Positions 55,120 to 63,628 of a stretch of 64,000 bases of DNA are shown piece by piece. A program made the position numbers and the translations under genes. The notes under the pieces are model-generated. The model did not search any database. It was not told the origin of the DNA and saw nothing but the letters and a program-made list of their open reading frames with translations. The DNA is taken from contig SUUJ01000007.1 in NCBI GenBank assembly GCA_015062585.1, positions 1 to 64,000 on the forward strand. Direction: 5' to 3'. Source of the DNA: Alphaproteobacteria bacterium. Its GTDB lineage: Bacteria > Pseudomonadota > Alphaproteobacteria > RF32 > CAG-239. The number at the start of each line of letters is the position of its first letter. Within the stretch, counting starts at the first letter, position 1.

Positions 55120-55551
55120 ATGAAAATAAATACAAGACGCCGTTCAAGCAGGTATCAACTAAACTCTGAAATCAACATTACCAATTTGATGGATGTGATG
55201 ATGGTGTTGTTGGTGGTGTTTATGGTGGCGGCGCCGTTGATGACTTCGGGTATTGCCCTTGATTTGCCAAAAGTCGGGGGTAAAAATTTGGAAGGGCAGG
55301 ATACTTCAATCAATATCGGTGTCGATAAAGAAGGATATTACTATATCGGACAAACCGAAGTTCCGGCGGATAAGATTGTGGCTAAGCTTAATGCCATAAA
55401 AGAAGAAAATAACGATGTTACGGTTACAATTTCCGGTGATGGCGGTGCCGAGTACGGCAGAGTTATCGGTCTGATGGCTATATTGAAAGAGGCCGGTTTT
55501 GATAAGGTTGGGCTAAAAACCGAACCTAAGATGATAAATAGGAAAAAATAA
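55120..55551 (+). CDS. tolR: Tol-Pal system protein TolR
   Basis: TolR of 143 residues with one N-terminal membrane helix containing the proton-path Asp in NLMDVMMVLLVVFMVAAPLM, and a periplasmic domain with LPKVGG, INIGVDKEGYYYIGQ and YGRVIGLMAILKEAGFDKVGL, matching the ExbD/TolR family. Confidence 0.93.
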   Translation: MKINTRRRSSRYQLNSEINITNLMDVMMVLLVVFMVAAPLMTSGIALDLPKVGGKNLEGQDTSINIGVDKEGYYYIGQTEVPADKIVAKLNAIKEENNDVTVTISGDGGAEYGRVIGLMAILKEAGFDKVGLKTEPKMINRKK

Positions 55552-55557
55552 GAGCAA

Positions 55558-56481
55558 ATGACTTCGGGATTAAAAAAATCGATTGCATTGCACCTGGCAT
55601 TTTTGTTGCTATGGATTATTGAGGTGCCTATGTTTTGGTGGAACAGGTCTGATCCGTCAAATGCACCGATTATTGTCGATTTGAAAGATATTAAAATCTC
55701 GGAGATGACCAATCTTCCGCCTAAGGCTAAGTTTGGTAAAGAGGATAAAGAGGCTTCGAAGGTTAAGCGTAAAATCGAAAAAAAATATACCAAAGAAGAA
55801 ACATCGGAACCCGAGCCGGTAAAAGAAACAAAAACCGAGCCTAAAGAAGAAAAAAAAGAGGCCGTTGCGGAAGAAAAGCCTAAAAAAGATTTTTTGGTAG
55901 CGCCTCAGCCGAAAAAGCCGCAGATGAAAAAACAAGCAAAAAAAGATGATGCAAAAAAGAAAAAGCAAGCTGCTAAGAAGCCTAAAAAAGAAGAGAAAAA
56001 AGACGAGCCGACATTGGCAAATCCCTTGAAGAGTTTGTTGGCCAGTGTCGATGCTTTGGAAAAAGAAACCAATAAGTCGCAAACCGCAACAATTAAAGAA
56101 GGAACTGATGTCGCTAATATGGGGGTAGAGGGTGGAACGGCAGGTTCGTATTTTAGCGAACTTTCAATTTCGGAAATGGATGCATTATCAGGACAGCTGA
56201 GAGCTTGTTGGAACTTAGATCCCGGTGCGATGGGTATTGAAGATATGATTATCGAGATTAAGGCGCAACTTAATCAGGATGGCGGTGTTTATTCGGTTGA
56301 GGTGTTAAATAAGGCTCGATATACAACGGACAGTCACTTCCGCTCGGTTGCTGATAGTGCGGTAAGAGCCGTGCATATTTGCGCGCCATATAAACTTTTG
56401 TCGGAAAAATATGCATACAAATATGAGGAATGGAAAGTTTTGCGCTTGAGGTTTAATCCGATAGATCAGTCGGTGAAATGA
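55558..56481 (+). CDS. tolA: TolA-like protein
   Basis: A 307-residue protein: N-terminal membrane helix (about 8-28, SIALHLAFLLLWIIEVPMFWW), a long Lys/Glu/Pro-rich extended region (about 55-165), and a C-terminal periplasmic domain with SGQLRACWNLDPGA and the pattern VEVLNKARYTTDSHFRSVADSAVRAVHICAPY, as in alphaproteobacterial TolA. It bridges TolQR to Pal/TolB. Confidence 0.88.
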   Translation: MTSGLKKSIALHLAFLLLWIIEVPMFWWNRSDPSNAPIIVDLKDIKISEMTNLPPKAKFGKEDKEASKVKRKIEKKYTKEETSEPEPVKETKTEPKEEKKEAVAEEKPKKDFLVAPQPKKPQMKKQAKKDDAKKKKQAAKKPKKEEKKDEPTLANPLKSLLASVDALEKETNKSQTATIKEGTDVANMGVEGGTAGSYFSELSISEMDALSGQLRACWNLDPGAMGIEDMIIEIKAQLNQDGGVYSVEVLNKARYTTDSHFRSVADSAVRAVHICAPYKLLSEKYAYKYEEWKVLRLRFNPIDQSVK

Positions 56482-56553
56482 TAAAGTATGAGCATTTTTG
56501 AAAAAAGTGCTTGATTTATAAAATATTTTTTTGTAATAATTAGTTCGCGCGAT

Positions 56554-56629
56554 AGGGGTATAGCTCAGTTGGTAGAGCACCGGTCTCCAAAACCGGGTGT
56601 CGTGAGTTCGAATCTTACTGCCCCTGCCA
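56554..56629 (+). tRNA. tRNA-Trp(CCA)
   Basis: 76 nt with encoded CCA. Acceptor stem AGGGGTA/TGCCCCT; anticodon stem CCGGT/ACCGG around loop CTCCAAA, anticodon CCA; T arm with GTTCGAAT. A TAATAAT-like AT-rich stretch precedes it. It is immediately followed by a terminator and a tandem array. Confidence 0.97.
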
Positions 56630-56630
56630 A

Positions 56631-56663
56631 TAAAAAAGCCACCTTAAAAGGTGGTTTTTTTAT
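56631..56663 (+). terminator. Terminator of tRNA-Trp
   Basis: CCACCTT (56639-56645) and AAGGTGG (56648-56654) with flanking A and T runs that extend the pairing to ATAAAAAA/TTTTTTAT. Copies recur at about 56800-56831 and 56969-57001 in the array. Confidence 0.9.
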
Positions 56664-57090
56664 TGGCAATATGGGGTGTTAGGTTCGAACTTTTGAAGAA
56701 AGTGAGTTTGAATACAAGCGAAAGCGATACGGGAGTATCGCGGTTGGCGAAAGCCAATGAGCGCCGTATCGGCGAAGCCAATCGTCTGCCCCTGCCAATA
56801 AAAAAGCCACCTTAAAAGGTGGTTTTTTTTATTGGCAATAGGGGATGTTAGGTTCGAACTTGTGAGAAAAGTGAGTTTGAATACAAGCGAAAGCGATACG
56901 GGAGTATCGCGGTTGGCGAAAGCCAATGAGCGCCGTATCGGCGAAGCCAATCGTCTGCCCCTGGGAAATAAAAAAGCCACCTCAAAAGGTGGTTTTTTTT
57001 ATTGGCAATATGGGGTGTTAGGTTCGAACTCACGAAGAAAGTGAGTTTGAATACAAGCGATGTGATATCGCTAAATATGAGTGGTTTTGA
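56663..57090 (+). repeat. 168-169-bp tandem array downstream of tRNA-Trp
   Basis: The tRNA 3' end TGCCCCTGCCAAT recurs at 56787 and, as TGCCCCTGGGAAAT, at 56956. Each unit starts with ATTGGCAATA.GGGG.TGTT plus AGGTTCGAAC, an inverted copy of the tRNA T-arm/acceptor end, then a structured insert with hairpins GCGATAC-GGGA-GTATCGC and TTGGC-GAAA-GCCAA, then the direct tRNA 3' end and another terminator. Two complete units plus a truncated third (57001-57090). Confidence 0.9.
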
Positions 57091-57155
57091 GTAAGTTGAC
57101 TTATTTGTGAAATCTGCTATAATAAGCGCATACGGTTATATGTGCGGAGGTAAAT

Positions 57156-57560
57156 ATGGAGCTTAATGATAATTTTTTAGAGACAATAGAAAAAATAACA
57201 AAGTCGAAAAAAGCCTATAATATTTATGATAAATATAAAGATGATATAAAACAACAGGCAGGGGATAAAAAAATAGAGAAGCTTGCTGATATGTTGACGG
57301 AAGTTTTTGCCGATAATAATGATAGATTAAAGCTATTTTTTAAGAATTTTTCTGATATGGATAACTTTAAATTTGACGAAGTTGTTTCTCTGTGTCCCGG
57401 ATTTGAAACTGCCGGTGAATTAAATTGGTTTGATTTCAAGCGTGCTTGTAGTACAGCTCATAGAACAATTAGAACGAAAAAAGAAGAAAATAATCGTACA
57501 GAAGTGGTTGATTTGGGTATCACGCATATTATGGGGCATTATAATTGCGATTATATATAA
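57156..57560 (+). CDS. Hypothetical helical protein
   Basis: A 134-residue hydrophilic protein; first 100 residues helical and Lys/Asp-rich (ETIEKITKSKKAYNIYDKYKDDIKQQ), with a conserved-looking Cys/Trp part LCPGFETAGELNWFDFKRAC. GGAGG lies 7 nt before the ATG, so it is a credible gene. No family recognised. Confidence 0.6.
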   Translation: MELNDNFLETIEKITKSKKAYNIYDKYKDDIKQQAGDKKIEKLADMLTEVFADNNDRLKLFFKNFSDMDNFKFDEVVSLCPGFETAGELNWFDFKRACSTAHRTIRTKKEENNRTEVVDLGITHIMGHYNCDYI

Positions 57561-57581
57561 CATTGCAGTATTTAAACAAGC

Positions 57582-57614
57582 AAAAACGAGAGCCGTGGAA
57601 GCTCTCGTTTTTTT
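57582..57614. terminator. Bidirectional terminator
   Basis: AACGAGAGC and GCTCTCGTT with A and T runs on the two sides and loop CGTGGAA, between the converging genes at 57156 and 57623. Confidence 0.9.
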
Positions 57615-57622
57615 AGTTAAAG

Positions 57623-58336
57623 TCAGACTTCTTCAAACAATTCATCATAACCGTCAAGCAAAAGAAGTAGCTTTGTTTTCATGTTGGTAGGCTCTTTTTC
57701 GATGCCGTTCGGAGTTAGGATGAAAAACTTGTCATGGAGTTTGTCGTAAGCCCGCGATAGATCCCATTTGTAATCAGGCCAATTTAATTTCCATCCTTCA
57801 GGCATATCAATGTACCAAAATTCATCGGTGTCGGAAATTTGCTCCAAGCCGAGATTTTTGAGATAAACATTGATAATGTCTTTGTGACCTAAGATGAACT
57901 CAATTTCTGATTTTGTCGGAATGTATCGAGTGGATCTTGAATAACCGCAACGCGCTACATTAAGAGCGTAGATAATGTTGTGGGTGTCAAACATCGATTG
58001 ATTTTTGTGATCGCGTTTGATACTAAGCTTAAGATCCCCAATTTGTAAAATTGCAGGTAATTCCGGATATTCCTTTTCGATAAGAATTTTTACCAAATTA
58101 CGATGTTCCGGAATTAGTTCGTTTTCACTTCTTTTTGCCAAGTGACGAATTTTGTCAGTATAAATACTGTTGTCTACTGTTATCTCTGTGGTGTTGTCTT
58201 CTTCCTTTTTGACTACCGTTTGTTGAGCAGGTGCTTTTGGACGGCGCAATTTAGAATTGTTAGCAAACCAGAGATAAGCCATGGTGCAAAGCAAAAATGC
58301 AATTACTCCAATCAATAAAATTAAAGTTGTGTCCAT
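57623..58336 (-). CDS. Membrane-anchored hypothetical protein
   Basis: A 237-residue protein with one N-terminal membrane helix (about 4-25), a charged Lys/Pro/Glu linker to about residue 60, and a cytosolic or periplasmic domain containing DKFFILTPNGIEKEP. No recognised family. The ATG lies in an AT-rich spacer; it diverges from the liv operon. Confidence 0.6.
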   Translation of the reverse strand: MDTTLILLIGVIAFLLCTMAYLWFANNSKLRRPKAPAQQTVVKKEEDNTTEITVDNSIYTDKIRHLAKRSENELIPEHRNLVKILIEKEYPELPAILQIGDLKLSIKRDHKNQSMFDTHNIIYALNVARCGYSRSTRYIPTKSEIEFILGHKDIINVYLKNLGLEQISDTDEFWYIDMPEGWKLNWPDYKWDLSRAYDKLHDKFFILTPNGIEKEPTNMKTKLLLLLDGYDELFEEV

Positions 58337-58580
58337 AAAAAAATGATAATTTTTAAGTTGTATTAATTAATAGTTCGATTTTGATTTGAAGGATTATATA
58401 TGGATTTTGGTTGTTGTAAAGATGATTTGTAATAAATTTTGTATAAGATAAACGGTTTAATTTTAACAAAGTAAAAAACGCCAAAAATTAAGTGAAAAAC
58501 TGATAATTTTTAATGAAAAATAAAGCAATTTCATTTAGAATTATCAGGTATTTTAATTAAAAAAGGTCTATGGTTATAAA

Positions 58581-59441
58581 ATGTTATTACACTTATTGAT
58601 AAACACTCTTATAGTCGGATCCGGATATGGCTTGGTGGCTATGGCTTTCCGACTGATGTATTCTGTTTCTCCGTTCTTTAATATGACATTGGGTGCTATT
58701 GCCACACTTGGCGCTTATACAGCTTATTGGCTGTTGAATATCGGTGTTCCGTTGCCAATAGTGGTGGTGTTGGCGTTGCTGACAAGCGCACTGTTCTCGA
58801 GCTTTTTAGAAATCGGTATTTATACGCCGATGCGCAATCACGGGGCTTCGTCAATGATTTTGATGGTTGCATCTTTGGGTGTTTATACAATTTTTGAATC
58901 GGTTATTCACTTGATTTTTGGTCCACAATATCAAACTTTGGGTAATATCAATCAGGCGATAAATGTAAACTTAGGTTTTGCGCATATTCCGTTGGTGCAA
59001 TTTTTAACCATTATTGTCAATGTGTTGGTATTTGTTTTCTTAAACTACTTTTTGCACCATACATTTTTGGGAAAACAAATTCGTGCGGTTAATGACAGTG
59101 CGACTTTGGCTAATATTATCGGTATGAAAAACAACCGCATAATTTTACTTGTTTCGGTTTTGACCGGTTTTATTCTCGGATTGGACGGTGTTTTGGTCGG
59201 GTACGATACCGGAATGGAGCCAACTATGGGTTTTAATTTGTTGTTTAAAGGTATGATTGGTGCAATTATCGGCGGATTAGGTAATTTGCGCGGTGCATTT
59301 TTGGGAGCTTTGTTCTTGGCTTTGACCGAAAATGTCGGAGTGTTGCTGTTTGCTTCGGAATGGCGCGATTTGATAGCATTTGTGATATTTATTACATTTT
59401 TATCGCTTCGTCCGAAAGGAATATTCCAAAAGAAAGGATAA
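58581..59441 (+). CDS. livH: Branched-chain amino acid-type ABC transporter permease LivH-like
   Basis: A 286-residue permease with eight membrane helices. GLVAMAFRLMYSVSPFFNMTLGAI, RAVNDSATLANIIGMKNNRIILLV (the EAA-like loop) and GMIGAIIGGLGNLRGAFLGALFLALTENV match LivH/BraD. First gene of an operon with three binding proteins, livM and livG. The transported ligand need not be an amino acid. Confidence 0.9.
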   Translation: MLLHLLINTLIVGSGYGLVAMAFRLMYSVSPFFNMTLGAIATLGAYTAYWLLNIGVPLPIVVVLALLTSALFSSFLEIGIYTPMRNHGASSMILMVASLGVYTIFESVIHLIFGPQYQTLGNINQAINVNLGFAHIPLVQFLTIIVNVLVFVFLNYFLHHTFLGKQIRAVNDSATLANIIGMKNNRIILLVSVLTGFILGLDGVLVGYDTGMEPTMGFNLLFKGMIGAIIGGLGNLRGAFLGALFLALTENVGVLLFASEWRDLIAFVIFITFLSLRPKGIFQKKG

Positions 59442-59447
59442 TGAGTA

Positions 59448-60554
59448 ATGAAAAAAGTTTTACTTAGTTTGATGCTGGCGACATCTTTGGTTGCTTGTGG
59501 AGAAAAAACAGAAGCTCCGAAAGAAAACGAAAAACCGGTGGTGAAAATCGGAGTGAGCTTACCATTGACAGGTGATTCTGCAAATGTTGGAAATGCTGTA
59601 AAAGCTTCTGTAAACATGGCTTTGGAAGAGTGGAAACAAAAAAATACAAAATTTGATTATCAGATTATTTTTGAGGATGATGCTCTACAAACTGCCAAAG
59701 CTGCTGTTATTGCCAATAAGTTTATTGATTTAGATAAGGTAAATGCAATCTTAAATATTTGGGGAGTTACAGCTCCGGTTGTTGCTGAGTTGGCTCAGAA
59801 AAAGAATACCATATTTTTTACTTGTGCCGGATATATAGATAATAAAGACAAATCTTATGTTTTTAATAATTATACCCCAACGGAAAGAGTATCTGAAACT
59901 TTAATCAAAAGGCTAAAAAAATTAAATGTAAAATCAGTTGCCTTTGCTTCGGATTTGAATGCTGTTGGCGAGGCTAGGACTAAATATATTGTAGAGGCTC
60001 TTAAGGATTCAGGTATAGAAGTTGTTGCTGTTGAAAGATATGTATTGGGAACAGTGGATTTTAGGATGTCTATTGCAAAAATGGAAGCTCAAAAGCCTGA
60101 TTATTATGTTATCTTTGTTGAACAGCCAGGTACTAAAAATTTTATTGAGCAACATAAACAAATTGTAAAAAAAGATAATTTGGCAGCTATAGATGTTTTC
60201 CATGAAATGCCAAAAAAATATTGGAGTGTAGCTAATGGGTTATGGTTTGTGAAATCAGCTAACGGGACTTCAGAATTTGAGACCAAATTCCAAAAGAAAA
60301 CAGGAATGGAAATACAGTCTTGCGTTGGAAATTCTTATGATAATTTGAATTTAATAATCAGCGCCTTTGAAAATGCTCAGGTTGATTCTGATAAGATATT
60401 GCCAAAGAATGAAGAGGTTTTGAGGCAACTGCATAGTGCTAAAAATATTGAAGGTGCAATAGGAAAAATCAGCATAGATGAGTATGGAAATGTTGATTCT
60501 TTAGCTGTTATTGAAAAAATGGTTGATGGTCAACCGGTTGTAATTAATGAATAG
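59448..60554 (+). CDS. LivJ-type binding lipoprotein 1
   Basis: A 368-residue type 1 periplasmic binding protein with lipobox LVAC (Cys17), Glu/Lys-rich linker, and KIGVSLPLTGDSANVGNAV as first strand. The two-lobed body follows, with FAFASDLNAVGEA-like residues and two Cys near TCAGY and SCVGNS. It is 6 nt after livH. Likely delivers ligand to the same permease pair as the next two genes. Confidence 0.9.
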   Translation: MKKVLLSLMLATSLVACGEKTEAPKENEKPVVKIGVSLPLTGDSANVGNAVKASVNMALEEWKQKNTKFDYQIIFEDDALQTAKAAVIANKFIDLDKVNAILNIWGVTAPVVAELAQKKNTIFFTCAGYIDNKDKSYVFNNYTPTERVSETLIKRLKKLNVKSVAFASDLNAVGEARTKYIVEALKDSGIEVVAVERYVLGTVDFRMSIAKMEAQKPDYYVIFVEQPGTKNFIEQHKQIVKKDNLAAIDVFHEMPKKYWSVANGLWFVKSANGTSEFETKFQKKTGMEIQSCVGNSYDNLNLIISAFENAQVDSDKILPKNEEVLRQLHSAKNIEGAIGKISIDEYGNVDSLAVIEKMVDGQPVVINE

Positions 60555-60575
60555 CAGAAAAGAGGATGAAAGAGT

Positions 60576-61649
60576 ATGAAAAAGGTTTTACTTAGTTTGA
60601 TGATGGCGACATCTTTGGTTGCTTGTGGCGAGAAGACAGAAGCTCCGAAAGAAAACGAAAAACCGGTGGTGAAAATCGGTGCTGTCTTGCCGCTAACCGG
60701 TAATACCAGTATGTTGGGAGAATCATTAAAAGCCGGTATTTTGGCTGCTGTGGCCGATAGGAAAGATACCAAGCATAAATATGAGATTGTTTGGGAAGAT
60801 GATCAGCATTCGCCGGCCAAGGCTGTTGCGGCTGCGCATAAACTTATATCTTCGGACAAGGTTAATGCTGTGGTTACTTTTATGCTCGGAATGGGACGAG
60901 CTATTGCTCCTGTGGCTGATAGAGCCGGAGTTATAACCCTGGTAGCAACTTTAGAGCAAAAAAATATGAAGCCAATGGGAAAAATGGCCATTGTACAAGG
61001 TCCTTCGGTAGAAAGTTTTCAGGCGCGTTCTTTAGAAGTATTTAAGAAAAAAGGCGTTAAAAAAATTGCTTTGATTGCCGCTAATGTCGGGGTTTCTTGT
61101 TCGGGAACACAACAATTGGGCAAAAAATTATCTGAAGACGGGGTTGAAGCTGTTGTCGAATGTTTTAACCCGGGCGAACGCAATTTCAGATTATTGCTAT
61201 CTAAATATAACGATTATTCCGATTTTTATGTTAGCGGATTTCCTCCGGAAACAGAGCTTTTAATTTCTCAACTTTTAGAAATGGGAGTTAAAAAAGATCG
61301 TATATTCGGACAGGGTATGGATACAGGTGAGATTGTAGAAGAATATAATGGCATTAACCATATTTCCCCTTCAAACGGAACGCCGGAATTTGTTGAGCGT
61401 TTGACTAAGGAATATGGACTTAAAAATGTATATATGGCAGCGACAACATATGATTTAATCAATTTGATTATTGATGCATTTGAAAATGTTTCGGAAAAAT
61501 CAAATGAAAAAGTTTTGGAATATATGAAGCTTAATGCTACCAGAAAATGTATGTCAGGAACATGTGAGATTCAACCAAACGGTTTTATTGTTAATGAGGC
61601 TGAATGGAGAACATATAAAGACGGAATGCCGGTTGTAATGAATGAATAG
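60576..61649 (+). CDS. LivJ-type binding lipoprotein 2
   Basis: 357 residues, same lipobox LVAC and linker as binding protein 1, encoded by DNA that is nearly identical over the first hundred bases, then diverging. Core: VVKIGAVLPLTGNTSMLGESLKAG. It carries Cys pairs at MSGTCEI and VSCSGTQ. The body differs enough from its neighbours to suggest different ligands. Confidence 0.9.
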   Translation: MKKVLLSLMMATSLVACGEKTEAPKENEKPVVKIGAVLPLTGNTSMLGESLKAGILAAVADRKDTKHKYEIVWEDDQHSPAKAVAAAHKLISSDKVNAVVTFMLGMGRAIAPVADRAGVITLVATLEQKNMKPMGKMAIVQGPSVESFQARSLEVFKKKGVKKIALIAANVGVSCSGTQQLGKKLSEDGVEAVVECFNPGERNFRLLLSKYNDYSDFYVSGFPPETELLISQLLEMGVKKDRIFGQGMDTGEIVEEYNGINHISPSNGTPEFVERLTKEYGLKNVYMAATTYDLINLIIDAFENVSEKSNEKVLEYMKLNATRKCMSGTCEIQPNGFIVNEAEWRTYKDGMPVVMNE

Positions 61650-61670
61650 CAGAAAAGAGGATGAAAGAGT

Positions 61671-62756
61671 ATGAAAAAATTTCTATTAAGCATAATGATA
61701 GCAACATCCTTAACCGCTTGTGGCGAGAAGACAGAAACTCCGAAAGAAAACGAAAAACCGGTGGTGAAAATCGGAGTAGTATTACCCTTGAGCGGTAGTT
61801 ATGCTGCGACGGGTGAAGCTCAAAAAAAAGCAATGTTACTTGCCCTAGATGATAATGTTAAAGAAAGCAATAAGAATAAATATGCGATAATATTTGAAGA
61901 TAATCAGATGATGCCGTCAAAAACAGCGGCGGTAACCAATAAACTTATCAATATTGATAAGGTTGATGTATTATCGTCATTTTTTTCTGCACAAGGTTTT
62001 GTGGTTGCTCCAATTGCTGAAAGGCACAAGGTTTTGCATTTTTGTAATACTTGGGAAAGTGAAAATATAAAACCTTTGGGCGCATATACTTTTTTACAAG
62101 GTACTAGTTGGGAGGATCTTTATCAAAAATATCTGAAATATTTTAATGATAAAGAAATAAAGAAAGTAGCGTTGTTTTCTATAAATAGCGGTGCAAACTA
62201 TGAGTTTGCAAAAGGTTTGCAGAATGAATTAAATAAAAATGGAATAATTACAGCTCATGAGGATTATAATCTTGAGACAAGAGATTTTAGAATACTTATA
62301 CAAAAGTATAAATCTCAAGGATATGAGTATTTTTGGTCCGTAGGATTTCCTCCGGTAATAGATATTATTTTAAAACAAATGCATGAGTTGGGAATAAGTA
62401 ATTCTAATATATTTGCGCTTGGTACAGAAGCCGGTTCGGAATATGATTTGTATGAAGGATTAAAATTTTATGGAATGAATTCCGGTTCTTCCGAGTTTAA
62501 GGAACGCCTTAATGCAAAACAAACTTATGCAGCGTCTGTAAGCTATGATATTATGACTTTGATTATAAATTCTTTTGAAGCTGTTGCAAAAGATAATAAA
62601 AAGCCTCAGATTGCCGATGTGATAAATCATATCAAATCAAAAGGAAGTTATGATTGTGTTTCTGGCGGTTGCAAGGTTCTACCGAATAATTTTATTGTGA
62701 ATCCGGCAGCTTTGCGAAAATTTGAAAATGGTGAATTAGTTGATATTAAGGAATAA
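61671..62756 (+). CDS. LivJ-type binding lipoprotein 3
   Basis: 361 residues, lipobox LTAC (Cys17), then ETPKENEKPVVKIGVVLPLSGSYAATGEA. The 21-nt spacer before it (with AGAGGATGAAAGAG) is the same as the one before binding protein 2, showing repeated duplication. It is followed 3 nt later by livM. Confidence 0.9.
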   Translation: MKKFLLSIMIATSLTACGEKTETPKENEKPVVKIGVVLPLSGSYAATGEAQKKAMLLALDDNVKESNKNKYAIIFEDNQMMPSKTAAVTNKLINIDKVDVLSSFFSAQGFVVAPIAERHKVLHFCNTWESENIKPLGAYTFLQGTSWEDLYQKYLKYFNDKEIKKVALFSINSGANYEFAKGLQNELNKNGIITAHEDYNLETRDFRILIQKYKSQGYEYFWSVGFPPVIDIILKQMHELGISNSNIFALGTEAGSEYDLYEGLKFYGMNSGSSEFKERLNAKQTYAASVSYDIMTLIINSFEAVAKDNKKPQIADVINHIKSKGSYDCVSGGCKVLPNNFIVNPAALRKFENGELVDIKE

Positions 62757-62759
62757 ACA

Positions 62760-63626
62760 ATGGAATATTTAATTAACTTAGCAATTTTATTTGGTATATA
62801 TTCAATGTTGGCGTTGTCGCTCAACTTAGTGGTGGGTATGAGCGGGCTTGTGTCTTTGGCTCAAGCGGCATTTTACGGAATTGGAGCTTATGCAACGGCA
62901 ATCGGTATGACATCTTTGGGACTTGGCTTTTTTACTACCATTTTGTTGGGCATGGTTATAAATGCTTTGATAGCCTTTGTCGTCGGTAAGATTTTGTCGC
63001 GTTTCCAAGGCGATATATATGCCATAGTTTCGGCCGGATTGTCGATAATCGTTTTTTCGATTTTGCTGAACTGGAAGTCTGTAACTAACGGACCTTTGGG
63101 AATATTCGGTATCGGAAAACCGGAAATTGCCGGTTATACTTTTTATTCCAACGCAACATTTTTGTTGTTGACTTTGGTTTTTACCATTGTGTTGTTTGTA
63201 ATCTATCACTGGATAGACAAATCATCTTTCGGTCGAGTATTGAAAGCGTTGCGTGAGGATGAAAAATTGACGCAATCAATGGGATATAAGACCAAATATT
63301 ACAAGAGTGTGATTTTTGTATTATCAGCCGCTTTGTCGGGTATTGCCGGTTCGTTTTTTGCCAGTTATATCGCCTTTATTGATCCATCGACATTCCAGTT
63401 AAAAGAAGGAATCTTTTTGTTTACAATTATTATTGTCGGAGGATTGTCTTCGGCTAAGGGAAGTGTGGTCGGTGCGTTGATTCTTATCTCTTTGCCCGAG
63501 ATTTTGCGTTTTATCGGCTTGCCTTATGAAACAGCCGCTCAAATGCAACAAATTATTTATGGCGCAATGCTATTGTTGATGATGGTGTTCAAACCGCAAG
63601 GATTATTCGGAAAATATAGGATGTAA
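62760..63626 (+). CDS. livM: Branched-chain amino acid-type ABC transporter permease LivM-like
   Basis: A 288-residue second permease: GIYSMLALSLNLVVGMSGLVSLAQAAFYGIGAYA, RVLKALREDEKLTQSMGYKTKYYK (EAA-like loop) and IIIVGGLSSAKGSVVGALILI fit the family. Eight to nine membrane segments. The N-terminal extension of enteric LivM is absent, so it is of the shorter BraE type. Confidence 0.9.
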   Translation: MEYLINLAILFGIYSMLALSLNLVVGMSGLVSLAQAAFYGIGAYATAIGMTSLGLGFFTTILLGMVINALIAFVVGKILSRFQGDIYAIVSAGLSIIVFSILLNWKSVTNGPLGIFGIGKPEIAGYTFYSNATFLLLTLVFTIVLFVIYHWIDKSSFGRVLKALREDEKLTQSMGYKTKYYKSVIFVLSAALSGIAGSFFASYIAFIDPSTFQLKEGIFLFTIIIVGGLSSAKGSVVGALILISLPEILRFIGLPYETAAQMQQIIYGAMLLLMMVFKPQGLFGKYRM

Positions 63627-63628
63627 AT

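Noticed and set aside
54380..55551. ExbB-ExbD of a TonB system
   Set aside because: The third gene is a long TolA-like protein with the Lys/Glu-rich bridge and TolA C-terminal pattern, not TonB.
56660..57044. Protein-coding frames in the tRNA-Trp array on both strands
   Set aside because: They run through palindromic repeats and a terminator, have no ribosome binding site and owe their length to the repeated structure.
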